From assembly GCA_006503535.1 (NCBI GenBank), contig QYRS01000004.1, positions 1,860,001 to 1,924,000 of the forward strand: 64,000 bases of DNA. The letters are read 5' to 3'. Positions 1-11,214 of the stretch are shown here, in pieces; position 1 is the stretch's first letter; each line of letters starts with the position of its first letter. The notes beneath the pieces are model-generated. The model saw only the letters and a program-made list of their open reading frames with translations. It made no database searches and was not told the DNA's origin. The DNA comes from Arthrinium phaeospermum. Taxonomy: Eukaryota; Ascomycota; Sordariomycetes; Amphisphaeriales; Apiosporaceae. Made by a program: the position numbers and the translations under genes.

Positions 1-1
1 C

Positions 2-583
2 GTGGGCTGCGTCGCCATGGGCTCGCTGACGGACCGCCTGCACGTCGTGACGTGCATCCTGGTCTCGACGGCGGGCGCGGCGCTCGGCGTCTTCCTGGTC
101 TGGGGCCTCGCGTCCTCGCTCGCCGGGCTCTACGCCTTCTGCCTCCTGTACGGCCTGTTCGCCGGCTCCTACACCTCGGCCTGGCCCGGCATCATGCGCG
201 CCGTCATGGAGAAGGCGGCGGCGAGCGACGATGCCCATGGCAGCAGTGCCGACGCCGCCGCCGCCGCCGCCGCCTCGTCGACGGACAACGGCAACACCAC
301 CACCGACAACTATAATAGTAATCATGATAGTAGCAGCAGCAGTGGTAAGAAGAAGTACGGCCCGGTTGACACGAGCATGGTCTTCGCTTGGCTCGCCGCC
401 GGCCGTGGTATCGGCAACGTTGTTTCTGGTCCTCTCAGCGAGGGGCTCTTGGACGGGCTCCCGTGGCTTGGGCAAGCGGCGGGCGGCTACGGTTCGGGAT
501 ACGGAGGGCTCATTGTGTTCACCGGGGTCACGGCTATTCTCGGTGGTGGCAGTTACATATGGAAACGGGCTGGGGTCCTTTGA
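2..583 (+). CDS. MFS monocarboxylate-type transporter, C-terminal part
   Basis: This is the 3' end of a major facilitator superfamily transporter; the 5' part lies outside the window. The frame is open from base 2 to a TGA at 581-583. The visible part has hydrophobic helices (around residues 17-60, 120-145 and 165-185) joined by a polar Ala/Ser/Asn-rich loop at about residues 70-117. The arrangement GxLTDR near the start followed by a helix containing SYTSAWPGIM resembles fungal monocarboxylate permease-like (MCT) proteins, which move small organic acids across the plasma membrane. The low-complexity loop contains an alanine run encoded by GCC repeats. Substrate cannot be told. Membership of MFS is likely; the MCT subgroup is inference. 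Confidence 0.75.
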   Translation: MGCVAMGSLTDRLHVVTCILVSTAGAALGVFLVWGLASSLAGLYAFCLLYGLFAGSYTSAWPGIMRAVMEKAAASDDAHGSSADAAAAAAASSTDNGNTTTDNYNSNHDSSSSSGKKKYGPVDTSMVFAWLAAGRGIGNVVSGPLSEGLLDGLPWLGQAAGGYGSGYGGLIVFTGVTAILGGGSYIWKRAGVL

Positions 584-1532
584 AGTGATTAGTGATTGGA
601 ACCCTGGGCGAAGAAGTCCGTCCATAGCGGTCGTTGCTGGAACGCCCAGCACCATGTATATAGCTGCGATTATGTAGATAGGGCGCAGTCACAGACTAGT
701 TATGGCTATCCGATGAGAATATCCCGGACTGCTTGTTTAGATAATCACTAGATAGATTGGCATGAATATAGATTGAGCGTCTTTGGTTTCGCATTTAACA
801 TATATCTTCGGTGGCCTTGAATGGTTACATGACTGACAAATGCTAGTCAGAGAACATGGAAAAGCGCAGCAACTACATTACTAAGAAGACATGTATACCC
901 CTATTTCGATTATATCTCAAACCTACACTTGCCATACGTCTCGCATTGAGATTGATCCCGCTGAACTTTGAGACTTTCTGGAATACTGCCTCTGGAAAGG
1001 CAGGAGGCGATGAGAATAAGTCGAGTATGTGGCCAACTGAGCCTTTGGAGATGTATTAGCTTGAGGCCAGTAACAATATTGTTCAGGTGTTACATAACTT
1101 CAAGAGATAGGGGCTCGGATTATGAAAAGATCTGATTCATTGTATCAATATTCAACTTCGACTATAAATAGAGCAAGCAGTTGCTTACGCCACCGTTGCG
1201 AATACAGTGACGACGTGGATATCGGCGAAAATAGTTGATGATCTGATCAATTGCTCCTTCTGTACGCCATGCGTCCTATGCTGAAAGAGCGCGGCCATCG
1301 GATTCCAGGGGAACATTTGGATCGACACCTCCATTGTGATCGAGTGGGCACATTTGAGGTCAGTTGAGAAGCCATGACATTCATTGGCGGCCCACCAAAA
1401 TCTGGGCTGCTAATCTCTGATAGAAATGAAGTCATGTATTATCATCGCGACTGCAATGACAAATCTATTTCGGGAATTTACAACCTCGGAACCCCTATCT
1501 CTCGTAGCATTTTACTTTATCGAGGACCACGC
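584..1532. other. Intergenic, convergent 3' ends
   Basis: This is the AT-richer region between the transporter stop and the cyclophilin stop, which face each other. Only short ORFs without protein-like composition are seen. It presumably holds the two 3' UTRs. Confidence 0.6.
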
Positions 1533-2658
1533 TCACATCTCCCCACACTGAGCGATGACAACGTCCAGGTTTGGGACGTCCTTGCCGCGGTACCCAGTCT
1601 TAGTGGCCTCCATCTTCTTCACAACGTCCATCCCGTCTACGACCTTGCCAAACACCGTGTGCTTGCCATCCAAGAAAGGGGTGGGCACGGTGGTGATGAA
1701 GAACTGCGATCCGTTGGTGTTGGGGCCAGCGTTCTATCATTCTCCATTCATCAGTATCAGGAATCAATAGAGCAGGGAGAGAAGTCCAATTCCCACTTAC
1801 CGCCATGGAGAGAAGTCCTGGCTGCTCGTGCTTCAGGGTGAAGTTCTCGTCGGCGAATGACTTGGTTCCGTAAATGCACGTACTGCCTGTGCCGTCGCCC
1901 TTGAGGAAGTCGCCGCCCTGGCACATGAAACTAGGTATCTGTTTGGTTCACAATAGTTAGGTCCGAGCAGCTATCGTACATACAGGCAAGAATACCCGGC
2001 AGCTGTTGAACTTACTATACGGTGGAACTTGGAACCCTTGTATCCCTGGGGCTTGCCCATGGGGGTCTTGGACTCGCCGGTGCAGAATTGGCGAAAGTTC
2101 TCCGCCGTCCGCGGCACGACATCCTTGAAGAGCTCGAAGGAGATCCTACCGAGCGGCTCCCCTATTTGCGGCCAAGTAGGTTAGCTCCAAGTGTCAGAAC
2201 ATTATCAGGGTCTGATGTCCGCATCATCATCAGACACAGGCCAAGAATTGTCGTTCGTGTTGGTCACGTGACAACCCCAAGCTGAAACTCCTCGAATCGC
2301 ATTCGGATTCGCTGTCCCAATGGGGCAAGTGGGCAGAAGAAGTGAGATGATCTCGCGATGTCGCCAAGCTTACCTCCGAGAGTGATGTCAAAGAAAACCC
2401 TGCATGTTCAGGATGTTGTCAGTTCTGGCTCCGGCATGTTCGGTGTGGCTAAGACCATTTGGCAACGCGTATGTGTGAGATAGATAACTCAGCCACCACC
2501 GCATGGAAGTGCCGGGATGACACCATCGAACAAACACCACCACGAAGGGGGAGGGAAAAAAAGGAGGGGAGGGGGTCTCTTGATCATGCACTAAACGCAG
2601 TATGTAGACAGGTGACTTACAAGGGATTCCCCGAGGCTGGGAGCTGTGTGGGTGCCAT
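1533..2658 (-). CDS. Cyclophilin-type peptidyl-prolyl isomerase (PPIH-like), five exons
   Basis: This encodes a single-domain cyclophilin of 182 residues that catalyses cis-trans isomerisation of Xaa-Pro bonds. Exons in transcript order are 2658-2621, 2399-2374, 2161-2016, 1938-1801 and 1733-1533; all junctions are GT-AG and keep frame. The start is ATG at 2658 ([10 protein letters not shown]). Core motifs are [69 protein letters not shown], and a C-terminal end in VVIAQCGEM. That ending and the length match cyclophilin H, the U4/U6-U5 tri-snRNP-associated member, so a spliceosomal role is likely but inferred. The usual cyclosporin-contact Trp is replaced by Phe in TPFLDGKH. Intron 4 is 67 nt, typical for the genome. 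Confidence 0.9.
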
Positions 2659-5600
2659 GCTGTCTGTTTGTGTGTTGGATCTTTGGGTTTGACAGCGGAA
2701 TATCGATTTCCAAGCCGAAGCGGCCGCTGTGGTCTCGAGCTGAAGGTCGGTTTTGCTTCGGGTTCGTGGGATGATGGAGGCCGAAAAAGCTCCCCACTTG
2801 CTCCGTTTGCGAACTTGAACTTGCTGGAAGTTGCAGTTTAAGCGTGGCGGGTGTGCCTGTGCTTGTGGGGTCGGCGAGGATACAGCGAGCGCGGGGTTGG
2901 GCAGAGTCTCCAATGCTTGATCCTTTCCTCACTGGCAGTCCATCTGCGCGCTTGATGGCTTCCAATCACGGATCTGGAATCTTGGTTCGATTGACAGCAT
3001 CAGGTCACTATGGATCTCCCGATGGATCTGGAGAGCCTTTCTGTGTTAGATGGTTCGCTGTCGCTTGGGAGTCCCCGCCGACCTAACGTCGACTAGCCAC
3101 ATACACCTGCACACCTTGACACTTGCACACACACACACACACAACCTGCATTTGGCTTCTTTGAGTAATTGCTCACCATGGCTGCAGCCAGTATGCCGAA
3201 GGATCGGCATCGTGAGCCCATCTTGTTCAAATGACTTCATGTTGCACACCAACTGACAGGGCCGGTGCCGGGTGCCGAGAATGGAAAGCCGGGATCGACA
3301 GCAGAGCAGTAAGCAGATGACCAAAAATACCGATACATCACTGCATAATCGATGAGACGACACCTTGGTAGCCCGAGGGAATTTCGACATCGATGAGTGG
3401 CGGCTTGTTGGTCTTGTCCAACCGATTAACTGGCACATGTAGTGCCTGCCTTGTGAAAACATAGTCTCATTCGCTGGCCACTAATCACCAGAGGCATGCG
3501 AGCTTACCGACGATGTAACTGTGCCCAGCGTAAGTCATGTCAAGAATGCATCCAGGAACATGCCGCATACACACACAGCCGCCAATATTGACAAATCATG
3601 CCGGCAGTCGCGGTTGGTAGATATTTAGCATCACACCTAATTAAAGCAACACTCCTTACTGGCTAAAGGCTTAAGTCAACCAATGCAACTGGCTTTGGTG
3701 TGTGTATGTGTGTGTATGCCTCAAGGAGGGCAATGCCATACCGAGCCTCACTTTAGCCTCGTTGGCATCCCGTACTCACTCTATCTGATGACAGAGCCCC
3801 TTTCCAAAAAAAAAAGGGGGACAGGCACTCTGTCGACGCATGTGATGTTCGGTGACAATAACTCCCTCTTAAGTTGCGTCCAGTGGCGTTATCTTGTCAG
3901 CAATCTGACCGACGCTGTTCCTGGTGTCTGTAGGGTCGTGTAAACCTCCAGACGGCACATCAGAAGAAACTTGTTGCATGTATGGCAGCTAAGGGACGAA
4001 GCCACTTTATAGGTATAAGCTATCGTCTTCTCCTCCTAAATGCCACTACCCACGTTCGCCATGCAGGGCATGTGAGAACAGTTTGGTTCGTGATATCAGC
4101 CGTTCCTCAATTGCATTCCTTGGCATTGCTTGGCCCGCCGTTCTAATTCCCGTCTTCGGATCTTAAGACGCGGGCGTCCGTGGCCTAGACTGGGCGCCGT
4201 GGCGCAAGCCAAATGATGTCTTCCTTTCCTGCCTTGGCTAGAGGATCGATCCTCTTGTTGTCGTTCGCGTCAATCTGGGTAGCTCCAACGCTAACGAAGT
4301 TGACAAGCCGGGTGGTCCATCAGCGCGCGACCACAATGCGAATACCCAGGGTTCATTTGGCCACAAGCAGCAACTGTGGCCTAGGGGCCGTTGAGAGATT
4401 TTGAAAAGGGGGGGTTGCGCGGGAGGGTGTCGTGGCACAAAGCTGTCAATTTGAGACCTGATGGCCCGAAGTTCGTAAAACAGGACGGGTCGGCTATTAC
4501 TTTACGAACCCATTGTGCCACTCTACATACGTATCGTACATACTTACATACATAGCTATTGTAGCGCCTCCCGAACGGCTGGGCCTTGAGGCTTGCAGGG
4601 GGTAAATCATAAATGCAATAGTCCACGGACGCCTCAATGCAATTAACCGCCCGAGATCGTGCTATTAGCGGTAGACTCTTGCATGCGCTGAGAAAGACCC
4701 TGAAGATAGTTGGGGTTTGAATTCATTAGTTGATCAAGTCCGCACGGCAAGATGGATTCGGTGGTACTACTATACTGTCACCGTTGCCTCGTCGTTGCAT
4801 TGATGGATGCATGGAAGATCGGCGGCGTTGGTGTTTCTGGTGTTTGTCCTCCAATTTCTGATTCATTGGAAGACTTTAGCGACGTTGCCTTAGTAATTGA
4901 GGCACTCATGTCTTATTACCCTGCGATCAATCAATATTCAGGAATCCTCCTTATTGGTGCACCGGGGCGCTGTTCAGCCGTACACTGACTCGACCGCCTG
5001 GCATTTGAGTCGGCTTGCCATGTGCCTTGTTCGTCTGTTCTAAAACACAGGCAAGCTCGAAACTTTGTCGTCGTGTTCCCCGGAATGCGACCCCCAGACC
5101 CGGACAACACATTACCACGGCTGCCGCTACGTACGAGTGCCTGGAAGGCTGGAACACCATGGATGGGTGTTTGATTCGTTTCAATCCCCATGCTCCTTTC
5201 TGCCTGATCACAACTTTGCCATCCGGCAAAGCCGCACTCAGTTATGCGGCGGGAGGAACAGCTGGCAAGCCGACAGAGTTTAAGTATCTAAAGGCAAGGG
5301 GGACTGCACCGCAAGGCATCTGTGCGAGGCCACCCATATCCGGCCCGGTTTGCATCTCGCTGGGCTCGGCCGGGAAACGCAAGTCCAGGACCCTCTCCCT
5401 GTTTCTATATATCTTCTGTTGCCAAGCTTGGAAATCTGAAACTGGCGATCAAGTCACCCTGCTGGACCATGTTGCTTCCAGATATGCGGACATTATTATG
5501 TAAGATCCAGAAGGGTAAGGTAAGGTAGTAGTAGGTAAGCAACGGCGGCTAGGTACATACTATGCGACCTTTAGAATTTACCCAAGCAACGAGCACGGAT

Positions 5601-6299
5601 GCATGCTCGGTCGAAGCTAAAGATGATGTCGCTCCTTGTTGTAGGCCGACCTTGGCGACCGGGATATTGATTCTCAAGAAGCCGTTGCTACGAGTAAGTC
5701 GGTTTCATCGTAAATGAACCAGCTGGTGCTCGGAGCCCGATGTATAGCCAGATCCGCCTGCGGTATGTAACTACCACTGGGGAGTTGGAGATGCATTCGA
5801 TGGCCATGGGTTTTATTAGTGTATTTCGATAGGCGATAGAGAAGTCGCTAAGAAATCTCTTGCCAGACCAGGAACCGCCGAAATGCACTCGAGTTGGCCC
5901 TCTTGTTCGCCTAGCTTGGAAACAGCCGGATTTGTAACTATTGACCTCAAACGGACTTACTCGAGGGGCCACTGTGCTTTTCGACCCCATTCTTTCTCCT
6001 ACATTTGGCATATCGGGTATAGGCTGGCTGATCAGAGGGCCACCCCGGAGGGAGGCCTGAGGCTCGGAGAGGAGAGAGCGTAAGCAACAAGCGGCGTCAC
6101 AGAAGGACGACCTTAGCATCATCCAGTACGGGCTGGTTTGTTTCGCTTCGCTTCACTTTGCTTTGCGCGTGCTGGCGCTTTCTTACTCACTGGGGGAAAA
6201 GTACCAGCGGACGCTTGCTTGCTTGCTAACGTAATTAGTTCCTTCGAAATTTGGAAGGGGAAAAGATTCCATCCAGCTGTTATGGTGTTCGAACTTCGC
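2659..6299. other. Gene-poor intergenic stretch
   Basis: No convincing gene is seen in about 3.6 kb. It contains the cyclophilin promoter, a CA microsatellite near 3125-3142, TG repeats near 3700 and a poly(A) run near 3806. A weak coding-like patch on the minus strand at about 3330-3560 was considered and not called. The longest ORF (5015-5503, plus) has no domain-like composition. Confidence 0.5.
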
Positions 6300-7276
6300 T
6301 CGTCTCCCGCAATTCCATTTGATGTCATGTCATGGTCACTCCGCTACGACCGCCTACTAAAGACCAAGTTCCCAGGTCAAGTCAGTCCCTCCAGTCCCTC
6401 CGTCCAGCCAGTCCCAGAGGAGTCTCCTTCGCTCACCCCAATTCCAGTTCAGCCGTTCAAACAAATCGCCCCTACCCTGATCCCTGTCCCTGCAGGCTGG
6501 CCTTGCTAAGTTATCCTGGTGTAATCCTGACCCCGTCCAGTCCGAAGCCGATTTCACGCTCCAGACGCCCACCTACTGCACACCCGACACCCAAGCCATC
6601 CCAGCACCCCAGTCAGTCGATCTTACGGTTGTTGTCCAGGTCAGGTCACAGCATACCTATTCATTGCCTTCCCGTCCTTTCTTGTCCGTTTCTTCTCTTA
6701 ATTACTGCACATCCCTCCCTCCCCCACGACTTTCCAACCATCGCAAGCGGTGGTCCACAAAAACTCCTCTCTGTATGTATCTTCGCCCGTCTCGCTCTTC
6801 AATCAGACTGTCATCATCATATGTTCCCTCCCCCTCCGGTCCTCACTCTGCATTCTTCTCCACCTTTCTCCAGCCTTTGTACCGGATGGGCTGGGTTACC
6901 ACTTTCATCATTCTCGACTATTTTCATTATTTTATCATTTTATCCTTCACTGTGACTGTTCATACAGTTTGCTAACAACCGTCAGTCAATCAGTGTCGCT
7001 GTCGCTGTTGCTGTCGTTGTCGCAGCCAGCCGAATCGACTAATTGGTGGTCCGAAACACCCGGTCCTTAGGAGTTCGCTTTTCTTTCTCGTTTTGCCCAG
7101 AACAAAAAGATTCGCAGCAACAAACACCACCAAATTCAATGGCTTTCGGGGCTCTATAGGAAGGACTGGAATTGCGACACCTAATTCCTCGGCCCAGCGG
7201 ACTCGAATCAGCTCGCCGGTAATTATAGCTAATTCTTATTTGGATACGCCCAATACGACTGTCTGTTTCTATCAAC
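6300..7276 (+). promoter_or_regulatory. Pyrimidine-rich promoter/5' leader of the RING-H2 gene
   Basis: About 1 kb directly upstream of the RING-finger ATG is strongly enriched in C and T on the plus strand, with runs such as CTCCCTCCCCC near 6715 and TCTTTCTCG near 7082. Such CT-rich blocks are common just upstream of transcription starts in filamentous fungi, so this is probably the core promoter plus a long 5' UTR. The composition makes stop codons rare and gives a spurious 207-codon ORF at 6332-6955. Confidence 0.45.
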
Positions 7277-8795
7277 ATGGCCGTCGTCCAGGAAGCCCTC
7301 GCCCAGGGCGCCCATGCAGTGGTCAGAGCCGTCATCCGGCAGGTCACTGAACCTACCAGCATACCTCCAGCATCATCGCCGACCAGCGCGACGAGCGTCT
7401 TCAGCAGCCCGACGCCGACCGGCAGTGCGACTTCATCTACGCCGGAGCCGTCAACAACATCGGCTGCTCCCTCTCCTTTAGGCACTGGCGACGGGAACAA
7501 CAACCAACAATCCGGCGCGACAAGCTCACCGTTGCTCTTCTTCGTTGCTTTGGGGTTTGGCGTAGTTTTCACCAATCTCTGGTAAGCCGTTAGGAACTCA
7601 CGTTGGGAGATATGTCCGTCCATGTAACCATTTCTATAGGATCATCGTTGGAGTCAAGTACTGCTTCAGGTACAATGCCAGAAATCGTCAATTGCGAGGA
7701 CTCGACGAGAATGGCGAAGCGATCAACATGGACAACATGCCTACACGACCCCATCGGCGACGCCGGGAAAAGAAGCTCATGACTATGGACGAGGTCAACG
7801 AGAAGTTCCCTATGATGAAGTACAAGAGTTGGGTTGCCGCTCGCGCACAAGAAGGGCTTCCAACCGCTGGTGGTGTCTCGGCACCGCCTAGTCGTGCCGG
7901 CAGTCTGCGAAGCGTGGAAGGCATTGTACCCGAAGTGGCTCTGAAGGAAGAGACCAACAATGCCGCGGAGGTCAGACCTGCCACGAGTGCTGCTACGCGA
8001 AAAGACGGCGAAGAAGATGCGACAGCCAAGGAAGTGAAGCCCGAGAACGCGACAGAAGACGGCGCCGCTCTTGCCAGGACACAAACCGCTGGAAGCATTC
8101 TTACGAAGGATCCCGACCGAGCTCACGCCAGTGACGATGAGGACGATGACGAGCACATCAACCCTGCGCTGCCCCCGGAGATGTTGAGCACGCCAGGAGA
8201 CTCGTGTGCTATTTGCATCGACCCCTTGGAGGACGACGACGATGTTCGCGGGCTTACTTGTGGTCATGCCTTCCACGCTGTGTGCCTTGACCCCTGGTTG
8301 ACAAACCGGAGAGCTTGCTGCCCTCTTTGCAAGGCTGATTATTACACACCAAAGCCCAGACCGGCGCCGGCTGAAGGCGATCAAGCGAACCCGACGTCAC
8401 CTCATGGTAACGATCCTTCGCGCAACAACGGTCGCATGAACTTGCCTCGGGCACCGCAAAGGACTTTTGGAGTTTGGCCAATGCGGCAAACGCCGCGCAA
8501 CTCGGCCTCGCGGAGAGGGAACGACAATGCCAATAGCAACAACAGCACTTCCCTATTCGGCAGGATGTGGGATCGGTCGGGACAGCGAGGGACGACGCAA
8601 ACATCCCCCCAACCACAGCGTCAAGCTACAACCACGGAGACACCAGCAGCTGCAGAGAACGGGGGCCTTCTCGGCAGGCTCCGCGGCCGTATTGACCCTC
8701 TGCGACGAGGTCGGGCAGCTCCTGCTACCAATGCACAGCCAAGCCCGTCCCAACTTGAGGCAGGGACGGCACCCGCAAGCAATACCGCAAATTAG
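7277..8795 (+). CDS. Membrane-anchored RING-H2 E3 ubiquitin ligase-like protein
   Basis: This is a two-exon gene of 486 residues: exon 1 is 7277-7581 and exon 2 is 7640-8795, with a 58-nt intron (GTAAGC...ATAG) splitting the Trp codon at residue 102. The ATG has a good context (CAACATGG). The N-terminal 80 residues are Ser/Thr/Pro-rich like a stalk, followed by one hydrophobic segment at about residues 84-112. A cytosolic acidic linker then leads to a RING-H2 finger at residues 291-332 with all eight ligands (CAIC, CGHAFHAVC, CPLC). The tail is Pro/Gln/Asn-rich. This architecture fits transmembrane RING ligases of endosomal or vacuolar membranes that pass ubiquitin from E2 to membrane cargo. 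Location and substrates are inference. There is no cleavable signal peptide, so the TM helix probably acts as anchor. Confidence 0.85.
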
Positions 8796-9443
8796 GGGTA
8801 TCATGCAGTGTATCAAGTCTTTAAGAATTTACTCTTGTATATCAACTCACGACCATTACGAGCCGCCAACCAAATGACGCAGGCATAATTGGGTTTTATC
8901 TCGAGTGGCATTTATTATTATTGCGGCCAATGTGCTGGGCGTCCTCCCGACGCTTCGCCACTCGCATTATTTAAACTCCCTTCTGGTTGCGCATACAGAG
9001 CGGCATTTACGGGCGGAAGGGGCAGGGAGCAAGTGGGCGCATATCGTAGCGAGGTGCTTGCCTCGGTTTTGGAAGTCGCCCACATACCTATTATTTATCG
9101 ATGCCGAGGCTTCGGGTGCATCAATTCAGGGGCAACGGTGTTCAGGATCTGCATCCTTTCATTTTCTCCTTGCGATTGTCAAGCAGGGACGGAGTTCAGC
9201 GACTCTAGGTAGTAACATAGTAGATCTAGCGCATCTTTTACAATCATACACTTGAAGATTGTACAAGCATATGTCGTTGGCCTTTTGCCGTGATTACTAT
9301 CTGTAGACTTCTATTTTGTAGTGCGAAGCGTGCACGAGCAGCTCCTTTGGAAAGACCGTACGTGATACATGCTCACTCACTACCCGTTCGTGGTGGCTAC
9401 TGGCGCATGTCAAGATCGATAGGGGCTCTGTTCCTAACTATAC
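8796..9443. other. Intergenic, convergent 3' ends
   Basis: This lies between the RING-H2 gene and the stop of the DUF3752 gene on the other strand. No gene-like signal is seen; it should contain both 3' UTRs. Confidence 0.6.
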
Positions 9444-10611
9444 TCACAGGTACTTGCCCTTACTAAATCTGTCGCCGAAGTTAGCAGACCGCTTCAGCAG
9501 TTCGTTTCGCTGCGCGTTGCCTATGCGGCCCCGAGCTTCATGTCCTTCTCTTTGTCGAAAGCGCGCTTGCTCGGGTCGTCCTCTTCCTCCTCGACGGCGC
9601 GAGCGTTGCCTTTCCCATCGCCGCGCTGATGCGCTTCCAGCAGACTCGGCCCCCGCGCCTTCTGAATGTTGTTCCGGATACGCTCTGCGCGCTCTTCCTC
9701 CTCCAGCGTCTTGGGCGGTTGCGATGGGCCAGAGGAAGCGGCCGCGGCCGCCCCGGCGCCGCCGCCGCTCGCTCCGGTTCGCCCCAGCACGGCGTCCTCG
9801 AGCCGTTTGCGCTTCTGCTCCGGCGTCTCGGTCCAGATGCTGCTGATCTCGCCGCCGCCCGACGTGCTGGCCCGCGGGCCCGAGTTGAACTTGCGCGCCT
9901 TGAGCTTGGTCGGGTCCTGCGCGTGGTTCAGGTCGGCGCCCGTCGGCGGCGCCAGCATCCAGTCGTCGCGCTGCGGCGCCGTCGACCCCGCTGCCTGTCG
10001 GGCCGAGTGCAGGGCGGCGGCGGCTTGGGACTGGCGCGCTTGGTGGGCGCTCGACGTGGGCAGCGCGGGGCCGTAGTCGTCGTCGTCTGAATCCGAGTCT
10101 GAGTCCTCTGGCGGGTTTGGGGGGCGTTCCGATAGCGCTGCCGGCGGGGGCGCGGGGCCTTGGATGCGTTTTGGTTGTTGGGGTGCGCTGGGGGGTGGTG
10201 CTGGGCCATGAGCGTCGTCGTCGTCGTCATCGGAGTCTGCGAGGTCGATTTCGTCGGCGTTGGTAGGGCTGGCAGAGGGTCCGATGCTCGGCGGCGGTGC
10301 GGCTGGGCCTATGGAGGCTGCTGATGGGGGCATTGCCGGTCCGATCGAGGCTGGCATTGTTGGGCCAATGGACGGTTTGCTGCTGCTTTCTGGTTGCGCT
10401 GCCGCGGCTTTGGGCATGGTAGGGCCATAGGCATCATCATCTCCCGAAGAATCGTCGTCGTCGCCTAGTGCGATCTCATCTTGGTTTGAAGGTAGTTGGG
10501 TCCGGTCGCATGGACCTTGGCTGGTGGGGATCCAGCTTCTGCTTCGTTGTCGTCTATTGAGCGCTTTCGCTTCGCAAGGTGCGGTGGTAGTTGAGGTCCT
10601 ATAGAAGACAT
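9444..10611 (-). CDS. DUF3752/GPALPP1-like protein with two apparent frame breaks
   Basis: This encodes a homologue of GPALPP-motif protein 1 (DUF3752), a conserved low-complexity eukaryotic protein of unclear, probably nuclear, role. The start is ATG at 10611 with MSSIGPQLPPHLAKRKR. The middle has repeated GPxxP units (GPTMP, GPAMPP, GPAPPP, YGPALP) alternating with acidic runs after DEIxL. It continues to DDWMLAPP, a charged KTLEEEERAERI segment, FDKEKDMKLG and a C-terminus ending FGDRFSKGKYL at 9444. As written, two breaks interrupt it, near 10496-10499 inside a GPxLP motif and near 9529-9532 in a G run. Each is repaired by one base, after which the length is exactly 390 codons including stop. 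Both conserved ends are present, so sequence error is likelier than decay. It is divergent from VPS8 (603 bp between ATGs). Confidence 0.82.
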
Positions 10612-11214
10612 GACGGGCTGTTGTTGTTGTTGATGGAGAAGTAGGGCGTTGATTCGCGGTGGCTTTCAATTTGTCGCAACCCTATACGCGGCGGTCGCTG
10701 TAACTTAAAATATATTGGTGCACTGGCCAATGATGTAGCTTGACATGTGGCTGGATCAGCACTGAACCACCCGTGCCGAGACCCCCAACCTAGGCACCCC
10801 CAGCCAACCCACCAGTTGTAAGGCAACGCCAATCGCATGCTGCCTCTGCTACCTGGATGCTAAGCTTAGCTCTTGTCTTCTGCCTATCGTCCAACGACGC
10901 GCACGGCTTGGAATCTACCTCATACGCAACTTACGTTCATTGCGTGTAGCTTCTTGTGCCCCAAACCCTAGAGTATAGGTTGCTTCTCAATTGTACAACA
11001 TTGGTGACTGCTCCGGTGCTCCGTTGTTTGCTTGATAGTGTTTGCGACTTGGTCCTCCCACACCACCCGCCGAACGAACCGCATCTCCACGACCTCCCAG
11101 ACCCGAGCCAAACTTGCAATAAATCCCATCTCAACCGAACCTGTGCTGCCTCTAGACCAATAATGCGCCCTCAATGAGTTTGCAGAGTGGTAGGACATAC
11201 GATGCCCGCGAGTT
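10612..11214. promoter_or_regulatory. Shared divergent promoter region, DUF3752 and VPS8
   Basis: These 603 bp separate two head-to-head start codons and must contain both promoters. Pyrimidine-rich stretches occur on each side. No TATA box is obvious. Short upstream ATGs out of frame with VPS8 lie at about 11174 and 11202. Confidence 0.5.

Noticed and set aside
2591..2965. 124-codon minus-strand ORF upstream of the cyclophilin
   Set aside because: It overlaps the first cyclophilin exon; only the [10 protein letters not shown] part is coding, the rest is leader.
3330..3560. Minus-strand patch with protein-like words (GHSYIV; NRLDKTNKPPLIDVEIPSGY)
   Set aside because: Possible splice sites exist, but no continuous gene with start, stop and further exons could be built around it.
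5015..5503. 162-codon plus-strand ORF
   Set aside because: No recognisable domain; overlapping ORFs of similar length occur in other frames.
6332..6955. 207-codon Pro/Ser-rich ORF
   Set aside because: It lies in the pyrimidine-rich leader of the RING gene, where C/T composition removes stop codons; there is no domain and the codon use is poor.
10489..10535. 41-nt intron (GTCCAT...GATGAG) explaining the first DUF3752 break
   Set aside because: It would restore frame but is too short, has a poor donor and would remove the conserved DEI of the DEIxL motif.
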